A stretch of DNA of 64,000 bases. It comes from UBA6912 sp963792895 (lineage in GTDB: Bacteria; Actinomycetota; Acidimicrobiia; Spongiisociales; UBA5794). The stretch covers positions 434,001 through 498,000 of the forward strand of contig CAWBYA010000008.1 of the NCBI GenBank assembly GCA_963792895.1, given 5' to 3'. The position numbers and the translations under genes were made by a program. Shown piece after piece: positions 17,803 through 26,017 of this stretch. The first letter of the stretch is position 1, and each line of letters opens with the position of its first letter. A model generated the notes under the pieces. The model was not told the origin of the DNA, did no database searches, and worked only from the letters and a program-made list of their open reading frames with translations.

Positions 17803-18934
17803 CGCAAAGCCTCCGCGATCTTGCCGACCACGTCGGCGGCGGCCGGCCCGTCTTCAGCCCGTGTGGGCCACCCGAAGCTGAACCGCACACATTCTGCGGC
17901 GGACGCTCGATTCATCCCCATGGCAGCGAGCACATGCGACATCTCGATCGCTCCGCTGTGGCAGGCCGATCCGGCGGCAGCGGCAATGCCTTCTTGGTCG
18001 AGCCGGATCAAGAGCGTCTCTGCCGGGACGCCCGGGATACGGACGTGCGAATGCTGGGGCAGCCGCGCATCGGCCGGAGCGTTGACAACGACGTTGGGAA
18101 CGTGCCTGCGCAGACGTTCCTCGAAACCGTCCCGGGCAGCGCCCACCCTCCGGCGGAACGCGAGCGCGTTCGTCAACCGCCGCTTCCATGGCAACCACCA
18201 TGCCGACGATGCCCGCGACGTTGTGCGTGCCCGACCGCCTGCCCAGCTCCTGACCACCGCCGTGCAGAACAGGCTCGAGCGTGATCCCATCTCGGACCCA
18301 CAGCAGGCCGACGCCCTTGGGCCCTCCCAGCTTGTGCGCCGCCAGCGAGATGAGGTCGGCTCCGCGTTGCGGCGACGGTCACCTCTTGTGCGATGAACGC
18401 CTGCACGGCATCGGTGTGGACGGCGGCACGGGGCGCAGCCTGCCTGACCACCGCAGCGATCTCGGGGACGGGCTGGAGCACGCCGGTCTCGTTGTTGGCG
18501 GTCATCACCGACACCACCGCAGTGCCCGGCCCCACAGCTGCGGACACGGCCGCCGGATCGAGCCTGCCGGCGCCGTCGACGGGCAAGATCGTCAGCGGGC
18601 AGCCAAGCCTCTCGAGGAAGCGGGCCGTCTCGAGCACGGCCTCGTGCTCGCTTGCCGAGGTGACGACGCCTCCCTTGCGCCCTCCGGCGAGGGCGGTGCC
18701 GGCGACGGCGAGGTTGTCGGCCTCCGTGCCGCCACCGGTGAAGACGATCTCGAGCGGGTGCCCGGCCCCGATCAGCTCGGCAGCCCGCTCACGAGCCGCC
18801 TCCATTGCGTTCTTTGCGCGACGGGAGACAGCGTGCACGCCAGAAGGGTTGCCGTACCATTCGTCGAGGTAGGGTGCCATCGCCTCCCGGACTTCGGGAC
18901 GGACGGCAGTCGTGGCGGCATGGTCGAGGTACAT
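17799..18934 (-). CDS. Class V cysteine desulfurase, with two apparent +1 frameshifts
   Basis: NifS/IscS-type PLP enzyme that makes protein persulfide from cysteine, presumably for MnmA. Segments in order: YLDHAATTAVRPEV, FTGGGTEADNLAV, SASEHEAVLE, TANNETGVLQPV, VHTDAVQAF, then SLAAHKLGGPKGVG with the PLP Lys, GRRSGTHNVAGIVG, and GSACHSGAIEMSHVL with the catalytic Cys. These lie in three frames: one extra base near 18360-18372 and another near 18158-18178. Removing both gives exactly 378 codons. If the shifts were real the enzyme would be dead, yet every motif outside the breaks is intact, so I read them as sequence errors. Confidence 0.9.
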
Positions 18935-18976
18935 CGGGTGCAGTTTCGCAGCACCACGAACATTGTGTGACCGGGG

Positions 18977-19142
18977 TCAGGTCACTCCTGCGCAGCTCCC
19001 GCCACCATCGAGGATCGACACCGTCAACCGGCCCTTGCGCTCGATCGGCGGATTCGTGTCGTGCTCGGGCGACCACCCAGATGGCGATGACGTGGTCTTC
19101 GAACGCCACCTGACACGTCCACGTGCTCGTGTAGGCCCTCAC
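18977..19142 (-). CDS. Possible small protein, with an apparent +1 frameshift
   Basis: Between the cysteine desulfurase and the PAC2 gene there is a coding-like stretch: GTG at 19142, then VRAYTSTWTCQVAFEDHVIA, continuing in the next frame as IERKGRLTVSILDGGGSC and a stop at 18977. Dropping one base near 19050 gives 54 codons. Third positions are about 90 percent G/C, like neighbouring genes, and the shift direction matches the other suspected errors. No family recognised. It could equally be untranslated leader DNA. Confidence 0.3.
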
Positions 19143-19193
19143 GGCGTCCCCGGATCGGCGATCGCCGACTCGGCTCGCCGCGGTGGGCGGGCC

Positions 19194-19199
19194 TACTCT
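19194..19199 (+). promoter_or_regulatory. Predicted leaderless -10 element
   Basis: TACTCT, 6 nt before the ATG of the PAC2 gene at 19206. Confidence 0.5.
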
Positions 19200-19205
19200 T
19201 TGCTC

Positions 19206-20048
19206 ATGGCCATGTACGAGCTCGAGGACCCAGGCGCTCTCAACGAGCCGGTGCTCGTAGTGGCCTTCGACGGCTGGGTGAACGCCGGCGAGGCGGGCAC
19301 ACGGGCGGTCGAGGTGATCGCGGACGGCGGCGACGTGATCGCCCGGTTCGATGCAGACGCGCTCTATGACTACCGGGCAACGCGGCCGACGGTCGACTTC
19401 CTCGAAGGTGTCATGAACGCCGTCGGGTGGCCCGAGATGACTCTGACCCTTGGGCGCCACGACGGGCGGGATCTCGTGGTCCTCACCGGCACGGAGCCGA
19501 ACTGGCATTGGCAGCGCCTGGGTCGAGACGTCGCCGAGCTGGCGTCCCGGCTCGGCATCGTCGAGCACATCTCGCTCGGTGGGATCCCGTGGGCGACCCC
19601 CCACACACGCCCGATCACGACCATCGTGACCGCCTCCGATCGCCTGCTCCTGGACCCGAGCGACGAGCACCCCGAGGGACTGTTGCGCGTACCCGGTTCT
19701 GCAGTGAGCGTCGTCGAGCACGCCGTCGCCTCCACCGGCATCCCCACGATGGGCTATTGGGCCCGCGTGCCGCACTACATCGGTGCGGCGTACCACGCTG
19801 CTGCGATTGCCCTGCTCGACCGGGTGTCGTTGCATCTCGGCATTCACCTGCCGCTCGGCGACTTGCCCGACGCCGCCGCTGAGCAGAACGAGCAGCTTGC
19901 CTCGGTCGCGGCAGCGAGACCCGAGGTCACGGCGATGGTCGAGCAGCTCGAGGCGCTCGTCGACCAGCAGGGCGTCGTGTCCGGCGAGCAACTCGCTGCC
20001 GAGATCGAGAGGTTCCTGCGGGATCGGGACGGCGAGGGCAACGCGTGA
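19206..20048 (+). CDS. PAC2-family protein
   Basis: A 280-residue PAC2 (proteasome-assembly-chaperone-like) protein. Family signs are FDGWVNAGEAGTRAVEVI at residues about 19-36, the DYRATRP segment, VVLTGTEPNWHW, ISLGGIPWATPHTRP and GYWARVPHYIGAAYHAAAIALLDRV. Actinobacteria commonly carry PAC2 proteins near proteasome or thiolation genes, but no proteasome genes are visible here. The C-terminal 70 residues are helical and charged. ATG at 19206 is fixed by the -10 element 6 nt before it. Confidence 0.88.
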   Translation: MAMYELEDPGALNEPVLVVAFDGWVNAGEAGTRAVEVIADGGDVIARFDADALYDYRATRPTVDFLEGVMNAVGWPEMTLTLGRHDGRDLVVLTGTEPNWHWQRLGRDVAELASRLGIVEHISLGGIPWATPHTRPITTIVTASDRLLLDPSDEHPEGLLRVPGSAVSVVEHAVASTGIPTMGYWARVPHYIGAAYHAAAIALLDRVSLHLGIHLPLGDLPDAAAEQNEQLASVAAARPEVTAMVEQLEALVDQQGVVSGEQLAAEIERFLRDRDGEGNA

Positions 20049-20071
20049 TCACGCTCGGGCTCGGCCGGGCC

Positions 20072-20077
20072 TAGCCT
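20072..20077 (+). promoter_or_regulatory. Predicted leaderless -10 element
   Basis: TAGCCT, 7 nt before the ATG of the SRPBCC gene at 20085. Confidence 0.5.
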
Positions 20078-20084
20078 GAAGGTC

Positions 20085-20516
20085 ATGGCCACCAGCATTC
20101 ACATCGAGCAACGCATCTCTGCTCCTATCCAACAGGTGTGGGACGACGTTGCAGACATCGCCAGCCATGTCGAATGGATGGCGGACGCCGAATCGATCAC
20201 CTTCCTCACCGACCAGCGATCAGGTGCGGGGACCAAGATGGAGGTGCTCACGAAGGTCGGGCCACTCAAGACCACCGACGTGATGGAGTTCATCGAGTGG
20301 GAGCCGCCCCACCGCATGGCGATCCGCCACCGCGGCCTCGTGAAGGGCAGCGGGGCGTTCACACTCGAGTCGGCCGGGGACGCAACCCGTTTCGTGTGGG
20401 CCGAGACGCTGACGTTCCCGTGGTACCTCGGTGGAGGGATGACCGCGTTCTTCGCAGCCCCGGTCCTCAAACTGATCTGGCGGCGCAACCTCAAGCGACT
20501 GGCCGCCCGCTTCTGA
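20085..20516 (+). CDS. SRPBCC (polyketide cyclase/START-like) protein
   Basis: A 143-residue single-domain START/Bet v1-fold protein with a hydrophobic ligand pocket. The family pattern is clear: IEQRISAPIQQVWDDVADIASHVEWM, GTKMEVLTKVGPLKTTDVMEFIEWEPPHRMA, and the long C-terminal helix preceded by YLGGGMTAFFAAPVLKLIWRRNLKRL. Ligand and role unknown. Its 3' end converges on the enoyl-CoA hydratase gene 12 nt away. Confidence 0.85.
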   Translation: MATSIHIEQRISAPIQQVWDDVADIASHVEWMADAESITFLTDQRSGAGTKMEVLTKVGPLKTTDVMEFIEWEPPHRMAIRHRGLVKGSGAFTLESAGDATRFVWAETLTFPWYLGGGMTAFFAAPVLKLIWRRNLKRLAARF

Positions 20517-20528
20517 CGGAAGTTGCGA

Positions 20529-21296
20529 TCAGGTTCCGGAGAAGTCAGGCTTCTCTTTGTTGACGAAGGCGAGGATGCCGGTCTTGGCGTCGTTGGTGCC
20601 AAAGACCCAGTTGAACGCAGTGCGCTCGACTTCCATGGCGGCGTCGATGGGTTGTCCGAATCCCTCTCCCATCGCTCGCTTGACGGCGGCGTAGCCTTTG
20701 GTTGGCCCCGTCGCCCATTCAGCAGCATCCGCCATTGCCGTCTCGACGAGATGGCCCGCCGGCACCACCTTGTCGGCGATGCCGAGGGCGAGCGCCTCGT
20801 CTGCCGGCACGTGGCGGCCGCTCATGTTGAGGTGTTTGGCGGCCTGGTAGCCGATGAGACGCTGCAGCCGCTGCGTCCCGCCGGCTCCCGGGATGATGCC
20901 GAGCATGATCTCGGGTTGGCCGACCTTGGCGTCGTCTGCCAGGTATCGGAAGTCCGCCCCCATCGCGAGCTCGAGCCCGCCGCCGAGCGCATAGCCGGGA
21001 ATGGCGGCGATCGTAGGCTTCTCGAGCTGCTCCAGCCTGCGGACGACGGCGGCGAGCCCGGATGCCTGCGGCTCGCTCCCCTCGCCCTCGAACGAGTCGA
21101 CGAAGCGCTTGATGTCGGCGCCCGCAGCGAAGTGCTTGTTCCCTGTGATGACAACCGCACGAACCGCGTCGTCTGCAGCCATGCCGATCGCCTCATCGAT
21201 GTCGGAGATCAGCTCCCCGTTGAGGGCGTTGACCGGCGGCCGGTTCAGCGTGATGCGGGCGACGGCGCCTTCGACGGCGTACTCGACGAGATCCAC
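20529..21296 (-). CDS. Enoyl-CoA hydratase/isomerase
   Basis: A 255-residue crotonase-fold enzyme hydrating trans-2-enoyl-CoA. The first oxyanion segment is HFAAGADIKRF and the second GYALGGGLELAM; catalytic Glu residues are expected at the GLELAMG and GQPEIMLGIIPGAGGTQR segments, and the latter is the classic hydratase signature. GTG start has GGGAGGG about 6 nt upstream. It is 42 nt downstream of meaB on the same strand, hinting at branched-chain or odd-chain acyl-CoA breakdown. Confidence 0.9.
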   Translation of the reverse strand: MDLVEYAVEGAVARITLNRPPVNALNGELISDIDEAIGMAADDAVRAVVITGNKHFAAGADIKRFVDSFEGEGSEPQASGLAAVVRRLEQLEKPTIAAIPGYALGGGLELAMGADFRYLADDAKVGQPEIMLGIIPGAGGTQRLQRLIGYQAAKHLNMSGRHVPADEALALGIADKVVPAGHLVETAMADAAEWATGPTKGYAAVKRAMGEGFGQPIDAAMEVERTAFNWVFGTNDAKTGILAFVNKEKPDFSGT

Positions 21297-21338
21297 GGGG
21301 TCCCTCCCGTTGCGTGTGTTGGATACGGTGGCCGCACG

Positions 21339-22292
21339 TTACCCGGAGACGAGGGCGGTGATCCTGCGCGCAGCGGCCCACGGGTCGAGCATGCGGGCCC
21401 ACACCTCGTCGATGAGCTCGTTCCATTGTTTGTCGTCGAGACGCTCGCGCATGCGGCGCCGGACCGCATAGCCGACCGCTTCCCGAATCTCGTCTGCGAG
21501 CCGGGCGCGGCGGACGGCCTCCAAACCAGCCGTCTCGACGAGGTGCCTGCGATGGTCTTGGACGGCTTGCCACACGGCGGGGACACCCTCGCCCGTACTG
21601 GCGACTGAGCGGACGATCGGCGGCACCCACGAGCGATCACCGCCGAGCTCGAGCATCTGTCGCAGATCCCGGATCGTGTCGTCGACGCCGGGGCGGTCCG
21701 CTTTGTTGACCACGAAGACGTCGCCGATCTCGAGCAGGCCGGCCTTCGCCGCCTGGACCGAATCGCCCCACCGCGGGTTGAGCACGACGAGCGTCGTGTC
21801 GGCCTTCCCTGCGATTTCGACCTCGGCCTGACCGACCCCAACCGTCTCTACGAGGATCTCCGGGAACCCGATGGCATCGAGCACGGCCAGCGCTCGCGGC
21901 GTCGCCTCGGAGATGCCGCCGAGGTGGCCGCGGCTCGCCATCGACCGGATGTAGACCTCGCCGTCGTCGACGTGGTCTTGCATGCGTACCCGATCGCCCA
22001 GGATCGCCCCTCCCGAGAACGGGCTGGATGGATCGACTGCGAGCACCGCAACGGCAGCGCCCATGGCTCGCGCTTGGGTGATCAAACCATCTGTGAGCGT
22101 GGACTTCCCCGCCCCCGGTGCTCCCGTCAGCCCGGTAGTCCACGCCTTGCCGGTATTCGGGAACAGTTCGGCGAGCACCTGATCGCCGGCTGCGCCACCG
22201 TCCTCGACGAGCGTGATCAGCCGAGCCAGCGACCTCCGGTCGCCGTCGCGAGCACCTGCGATGAGCACGTCGGGATCATTGACACGGGCCAT
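21339..22292 (-). CDS. meaB: Methylmalonyl-CoA mutase-associated GTPase
   Basis: G-protein chaperone (317 residues) that loads and protects the B12 cofactor of methylmalonyl-CoA mutase. Walker A GAPGAGKST at 57-65, LAVDPSSPFSGGAILGDRVRM, the ETVGVGQAE switch (G3) and NKAD (G4) are all present, and the C-terminal dimerisation helices include the LxDEIREAVGYAVRRRM region. Mutase genes are not in the window. TACCCT lies 8 nt before the ATG. Confidence 0.95.
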   Translation of the reverse strand: MARVNDPDVLIAGARDGDRRSLARLITLVEDGGAAGDQVLAELFPNTGKAWTTGLTGAPGAGKSTLTDGLITQARAMGAAVAVLAVDPSSPFSGGAILGDRVRMQDHVDDGEVYIRSMASRGHLGGISEATPRALAVLDAIGFPEILVETVGVGQAEVEIAGKADTTLVVLNPRWGDSVQAAKAGLLEIGDVFVVNKADRPGVDDTIRDLRQMLELGGDRSWVPPIVRSVASTGEGVPAVWQAVQDHRRHLVETAGLEAVRRARLADEIREAVGYAVRRRMRERLDDKQWNELIDEVWARMLDPWAAARRITALVSG

Positions 22293-22300
22293 GCCGCCAG

Positions 22301-22306
22301 AGGGTA
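22301..22306 (-). promoter_or_regulatory. Predicted leaderless -10 element
   Basis: TACCCT, 8 nt before the meaB ATG at 22292. Confidence 0.45.
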
Positions 22307-22339
22307 GAACGAGCCGGGAGGCGAAACGTCAGCCTGCGA

Positions 22340-22648
22340 CTACAGAGCGACGACTTCTTCGACGCCGGGGACGCGGTCACGCAAGATGCGCTCGATCCCA
22401 GCGGTGAGGGTCATGGTCGACATGGGGCAGCCGCCGCAGGCACCGACGAGTTGGAGCGTGACCTTGCCGCCCTCCGTACCGAGGAGAATCAGGTCGCCGC
22501 CGTCGGCCTGCAGTGCCGGACGGATGTACTCCAGCGTCTCCTCGAGCATCGGCAGATCGATGGCGCTGTCGTCGATGCCGGACGGGCGGTCGTGGTCGGT
22601 CGGCGAGGCAACCTCGATGATCGAGCTCTGGACAGGTTTGTCGGTCAT
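22340..22648 (-). CDS. NifU C-terminal-domain iron-sulfur scaffold protein
   Basis: A 102-residue NifU/Nfu-type protein that carries a labile Fe-S cluster to apo-proteins. The motif LQLVGACGGCPMSTMTLTAG holds the CxxC pair, and the domain opens with LEETLEYIRPALQADGGDLILL, the family hallmark. The N-terminal 30 residues are unstructured. ATG at 22648 is preferred to GTG at 22657 because GAGG lies about 10 nt before the ATG but only 3 nt before the GTG. Confidence 0.92.
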   Translation of the reverse strand: MTDKPVQSSIIEVASPTDHDRPSGIDDSAIDLPMLEETLEYIRPALQADGGDLILLGTEGGKVTLQLVGACGGCPMSTMTLTAGIERILRDRVPGVEEVVAL

Positions 22649-22719
22649 GGAGTTCACGCCTCACGAAACGCCGGGAGCGTCAGCCTATTCCCACTACGAG
22701 TGTAGGAGAAATCTCACCT

Positions 22720-24066
22720 TCACCGGGGCCACGGGCGCTCCCGCACCCACGCGAGGTCGTTGCGCACGCTCTCCGGCGGGATGAGGCTGACGCCGCCCCG
22801 GCGGAGCGCAAACGACCACTCCCCGCGGCCATACACACCCGACGGGAGACCGTTCACGCGCAACTCGAAGAGGCCCGTCGCCGATGCGGTGACGACCGCG
22901 GCACCCCAACGCAGGCCCACCCGCACGGTCTCGGGGACGACGCCACCGCCGTCCTGAGGTACGAGACCGCTGTAGTAGTGAGCGAGGATCTCGTCATAGC
23001 GAGAACCCCGCTCTCCCATCGCCTCCGCACCCCACTGGCTCATTCCCACGCCGTGGCCCCACCCTTCGCCGCGGAACGTGACGCTGCCACGACCGGGCAA
23101 GTCGGCGCTCGGCAGGGGGCCGCGGGGACGAGCATCGGGCGCCGGCTCGAACGCGACATCGAAGGTGTACGACAGGAAAGCCTGAGGCCAGCGCCCTCCC
23201 GTCGGACGCACCGCCGGAAGCGCACCGGGGTACAACAGCGGCCCATACTGGTTGAAGCGCGCCCTGACCGTGGTGGCGGGGATCGCCACTCTGCCGGTGT
23301 CGCTCTCGACGACAACGGCCGAGGGCCCTGCACCCTCCGGTGGGCGGTCGAGGATCACGCTCCGAACGTCGGAACCGATGAAGATGCCACCGCGGGCGAA
23401 TATGCGGCGCATCGCCTCGACATCGACCGTGATCTCCCACGATTCGTACGGAGTCACGCCCGCTTCGGGAGAGTCGACTGCGACGAGATATGGCTTGCCC
23501 TCGCCGGCCCAGATGTCTTGCACGGCACGAGTCCGGCTCCCGGCGCTCGATGAGTAGAGGGTCTGGGCTGGTGCCCCCCCGTAGAGCAGTATCTCGTTCT
23601 GGGTTGCTGCGATCGCCTCCAGCCAACGCGGCCCGTCCGCTTCCCTGACCACCCCCGTGCCGGCGTAGACCTGGCATTGGGTCGTTGCGCATATGTCGAA
23701 CCCATATGTTTCGCCGTCGGTGCTGCGCCCCCTGTCCAAAGTCCAGGCCAGATAGGTACGGGCGGCGACGGCCTGCGCCTTCAGCGTCTCCATCGGCCAC
23801 GACAGCGGCACCTCGCGGATGCCGGCGAGGTACGAGTCGAGGGTGACCTCCTCGACGAGGGCGAGGCCGTTGCGATGCCAGGTGAGGGAGAGCGTTCCGC
23901 CGTAGGTGCGGCCGTCGATCCCGAACTCGGTCCCGGGGGCAGGCACGAGCTCGATCCTCACGACGTCGGCCGTTTGCGCAGCGACCGGTGCAGGCCACGA
24001 GAGGGTCAGCGCAGCGAGAAGCGCTGCGATCGCGGCGAAGGCGCGTGGCACGGCATGATGAAACAC
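22720..24066 (-). CDS. SpoIID/LytB-domain secreted cell-wall protein
   Basis: A 448-residue exported protein. Signal peptide: AFAAIAALLAALTLSWPAPVAAQ, cleaved near residue 30. The SpoIID domain follows: GGTLSLTWHRNGLALVEEV, LDSYLAGIREVPLSWPMETLKAQAVAART, ATTQCQVYAG, the catalytic-type TLYSSSAGSRT, and GEGWGHGVGMSQWGAEAMGERG near 350-370. In sporulators SpoIID is a lytic transglycosylase; in non-sporulating actinobacteria these proteins are likely peptidoglycan remodelling factors. GTG start. Next to murA, another wall gene. Confidence 0.88.
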   Translation of the reverse strand: MFHHAVPRAFAAIAALLAALTLSWPAPVAAQTADVVRIELVPAPGTEFGIDGRTYGGTLSLTWHRNGLALVEEVTLDSYLAGIREVPLSWPMETLKAQAVAARTYLAWTLDRGRSTDGETYGFDICATTQCQVYAGTGVVREADGPRWLEAIAATQNEILLYGGAPAQTLYSSSAGSRTRAVQDIWAGEGKPYLVAVDSPEAGVTPYESWEITVDVEAMRRIFARGGIFIGSDVRSVILDRPPEGAGPSAVVVESDTGRVAIPATTVRARFNQYGPLLYPGALPAVRPTGGRWPQAFLSYTFDVAFEPAPDARPRGPLPSADLPGRGSVTFRGEGWGHGVGMSQWGAEAMGERGSRYDEILAHYYSGLVPQDGGGVVPETVRVGLRWGAAVVTASATGLFELRVNGLPSGVYGRGEWSFALRRGGVSLIPPESVRNDLAWVRERPWPR

Positions 24067-24122
24067 GCCCTCAGCCTGCCAGCTTCCCGCGTGGCCGCAA
24101 GCCGCCGGTCAGCTGTGCCGTG

Positions 24123-25388
24123 TCACACCCGTGAGATGTCGGCGCCCATCGCGGCGAGCTTCTCCACGAAGCCGTCGTAGCCCCGGTCGATGTGATCGGC
24201 ATTGGTGACGAGGGTCTCACCGTCGGCGGCAAGCCCCGCCAGCGCCAACGCAGCACCCGCGCGAATGTCGCAGCCGTCGACCTCACAGCCCGAGAGCCGC
24301 TCGACTCCTCGAATCACCACGTGCGACCCGTCGGTGTGGATGTCGGCACCCATACGATTCAGCTCGCCGATGTAGCGGAACCGGGCGTCATAGACGTTCT
24401 CGGTGATGAGCGACGTGCCGTCGGCTCGGGACAGGAAGGCGACCATTTGCGGATGCATGTCGGTGTGAAACCCTGGGTACGGCAGGGTTGCGAAGTCCAC
24501 CGCCTGCGGCCGTACCGGCCCACGCACCGTGATCGAGTCGAAACCCGTCTCGACCTCGCATCCGGCCTCCTCGAGCTTGCGCAGCTCCATGCGGAGATGG
24601 TCGGGGACACAGTCGCGCACCTTCACTCGACCGCGAGTGATGGCACCCGCCAGCGCGTAGGTGCCCGCTTCGAGCCGGTCGGGCACCACACGGTGGTCCG
24701 TCGGCTCGAGATGCGAGACACCGACCACCTCGATGGTGGATGTACCGGCACCCGAGACTTTGGCCCCCATCTTGTTGAGAAGCTCTGCGAGATCAGCGAG
24801 CTCGGGCTCGCGAGCTGCGTTCCCGATCACCGTCCGGCCGGACGCCATGGCCGCCGCGAGCAGGAGGTTCTCGGTCGCTCCGACCGACGGGAACTCCAAG
24901 AACACCTCCGTGCCGTGGAGTCCTGACGGGGCGCGGGCTTCGAGAACCCCGTGGCGGAGCTCGAACTCGCCGCCCATCGCGCGGAGACCTTCCAGGTGCA
25001 TGTCGATTGGGCGCGAACCGAAGTCGTCCCCCCCGGGCAGCGCCACCCTGGCCTCGCCGCAACGCGCCAGCAGCGCACCGAGGATGAGGATCGAAGCTCG
25101 CATCTTGCGCACCAGATCGAGGGGGGCCTCCGGCAGCGGCTGCTCGGGCACGTCGATGACGAGGCGATGCCCCGATCGGATGCACTCAGCACCGACGTGG
25201 ACAAGGACCTCGCCCATGATCTCCACATCGGCGATACCCGGCACGTTCGTGAGCGTGTGGCGCCCCGGAGCGAGAAGCGTCGCCACCATGTGCTTGAGCA
25301 CTGCGTTCTTTGCGCCGAGGACCGAGACCTCGCCGTCGAGCGGGGCGCCGCCGACGACTCGAATGGCATCCGTTGCGTGATCGACCAT
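24123..25388 (-). CDS. murA: UDP-N-acetylglucosamine 1-carboxyvinyltransferase
   Basis: First committed step of peptidoglycan synthesis: transfer of enolpyruvate from PEP to UDP-GlcNAc. The 421 residues show the two inverted alpha/beta domains with GAKNAVLK (Lys27, Asn28), EFPSVGATENLLLAAAMA and the PYPGFHTDMHPQM loop. In the active-site loop the usual Cys of LPGGCxxG is Asp121 (LPGGDDFGSRPIDMH), as in mycobacterial MurA, which is fosfomycin resistant. A TAGACT -10 sits 7 nt before the ATG. Confidence 0.97.
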   Translation of the reverse strand: MVDHATDAIRVVGGAPLDGEVSVLGAKNAVLKHMVATLLAPGRHTLTNVPGIADVEIMGEVLVHVGAECIRSGHRLVIDVPEQPLPEAPLDLVRKMRASILILGALLARCGEARVALPGGDDFGSRPIDMHLEGLRAMGGEFELRHGVLEARAPSGLHGTEVFLEFPSVGATENLLLAAAMASGRTVIGNAAREPELADLAELLNKMGAKVSGAGTSTIEVVGVSHLEPTDHRVVPDRLEAGTYALAGAITRGRVKVRDCVPDHLRMELRKLEEAGCEVETGFDSITVRGPVRPQAVDFATLPYPGFHTDMHPQMVAFLSRADGTSLITENVYDARFRYIGELNRMGADIHTDGSHVVIRGVERLSGCEVDGCDIRAGAALALAGLAADGETLVTNADHIDRGYDGFVEKLAAMGADISRV

Positions 25389-25395
25389 CCCCGCC

Positions 25396-25401
25396 AGTCT
25401 A
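25396..25401 (-). promoter_or_regulatory. Predicted leaderless -10 element
   Basis: TAGACT, 7 nt before the murA ATG at 25388. Confidence 0.5.
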
Positions 25402-25428
25402 CGGCCTCGGCCGTTTCCCCCGGTCTTC

Positions 25429-25947
25429 TCAGGGGACGAGGGTCAGCGATTCGAGGATGGCGTCGGCGTGTGTCGACCACGTCGAGTTCGGCGCCCGCAC
25501 CTCGACGCCGATCGCGTTCCGGCCCTCGAGTGGGGTGAGCCGCCACCACAGCCGGCCGCCGGCGAAGCTCCCAAACGAGATCACAGACCCGTCACGCAGC
25601 GGGTCGACCGTGGCGAGCTCGGCCCGACCGTCATCGATGATGGCCCAGAAGCTCCGCACGACAGCATCGGTCGTCTGCGGCCACTCCTCACCGTCTGCCA
25701 CGACGATGCCCTCCATGTTGACCTGGCCCGCCGTCGCGATCACCGCTTCCGGTGCGGCGGGGTGGCGAAGCGACACGAACTCGTCGGCCCGCTCCACGAC
25801 CTCCCAGCTTTCCGGATAGGCGACGCAGAAATCGGCCGCACACACCCTGACAAGTGCACCCACCTCCGGCGCATCCGGGCCGGAGTCACCGCAGGCCCCG
25901 GCTGCGATGGCGACCAGCAGGAGCAACGGCGTGACACGACGAGACAT
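25429..25947 (-). CDS. Lipoprotein of unknown function
   Basis: A 172-residue lipoprotein. The signal peptide MSRRVTPLLLLVAIAAGAC ends with a lipobox (AGAC), giving a mature lipid-anchored N-terminal Cys19. The mature domain has two more cysteines (VRVCAADFCVAYPESWEVV), likely a disulfide, and a beta-rich pattern like that of other actinobacterial PsbP/LpqN-like lipoproteins (YPESWEVVERADEFVSLRHP). Divergent from ppk1. Confidence 0.8.
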   Translation of the reverse strand: MSRRVTPLLLLVAIAAGACGDSGPDAPEVGALVRVCAADFCVAYPESWEVVERADEFVSLRHPAAPEAVIATAGQVNMEGIVVADGEEWPQTTDAVVRSFWAIIDDGRAELATVDPLRDGSVISFGSFAGGRLWWRLTPLEGRNAIGVEVRAPNSTWSTHADAILESLTLVP

Positions 25948-25953
25948 GCGGAG

Positions 25954-25959
25954 AGGCTA
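25954..25959 (-). promoter_or_regulatory. Predicted leaderless -10 element
   Basis: TAGCCT, 6 nt before the lipoprotein ATG at 25947. Confidence 0.5.
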
Positions 25960-26017
25960 CCCCGGGGCCCACGCCACCCAGCTCGTCGTTACCATGCGGC
26001 CCTATGGTGACCCGTAT

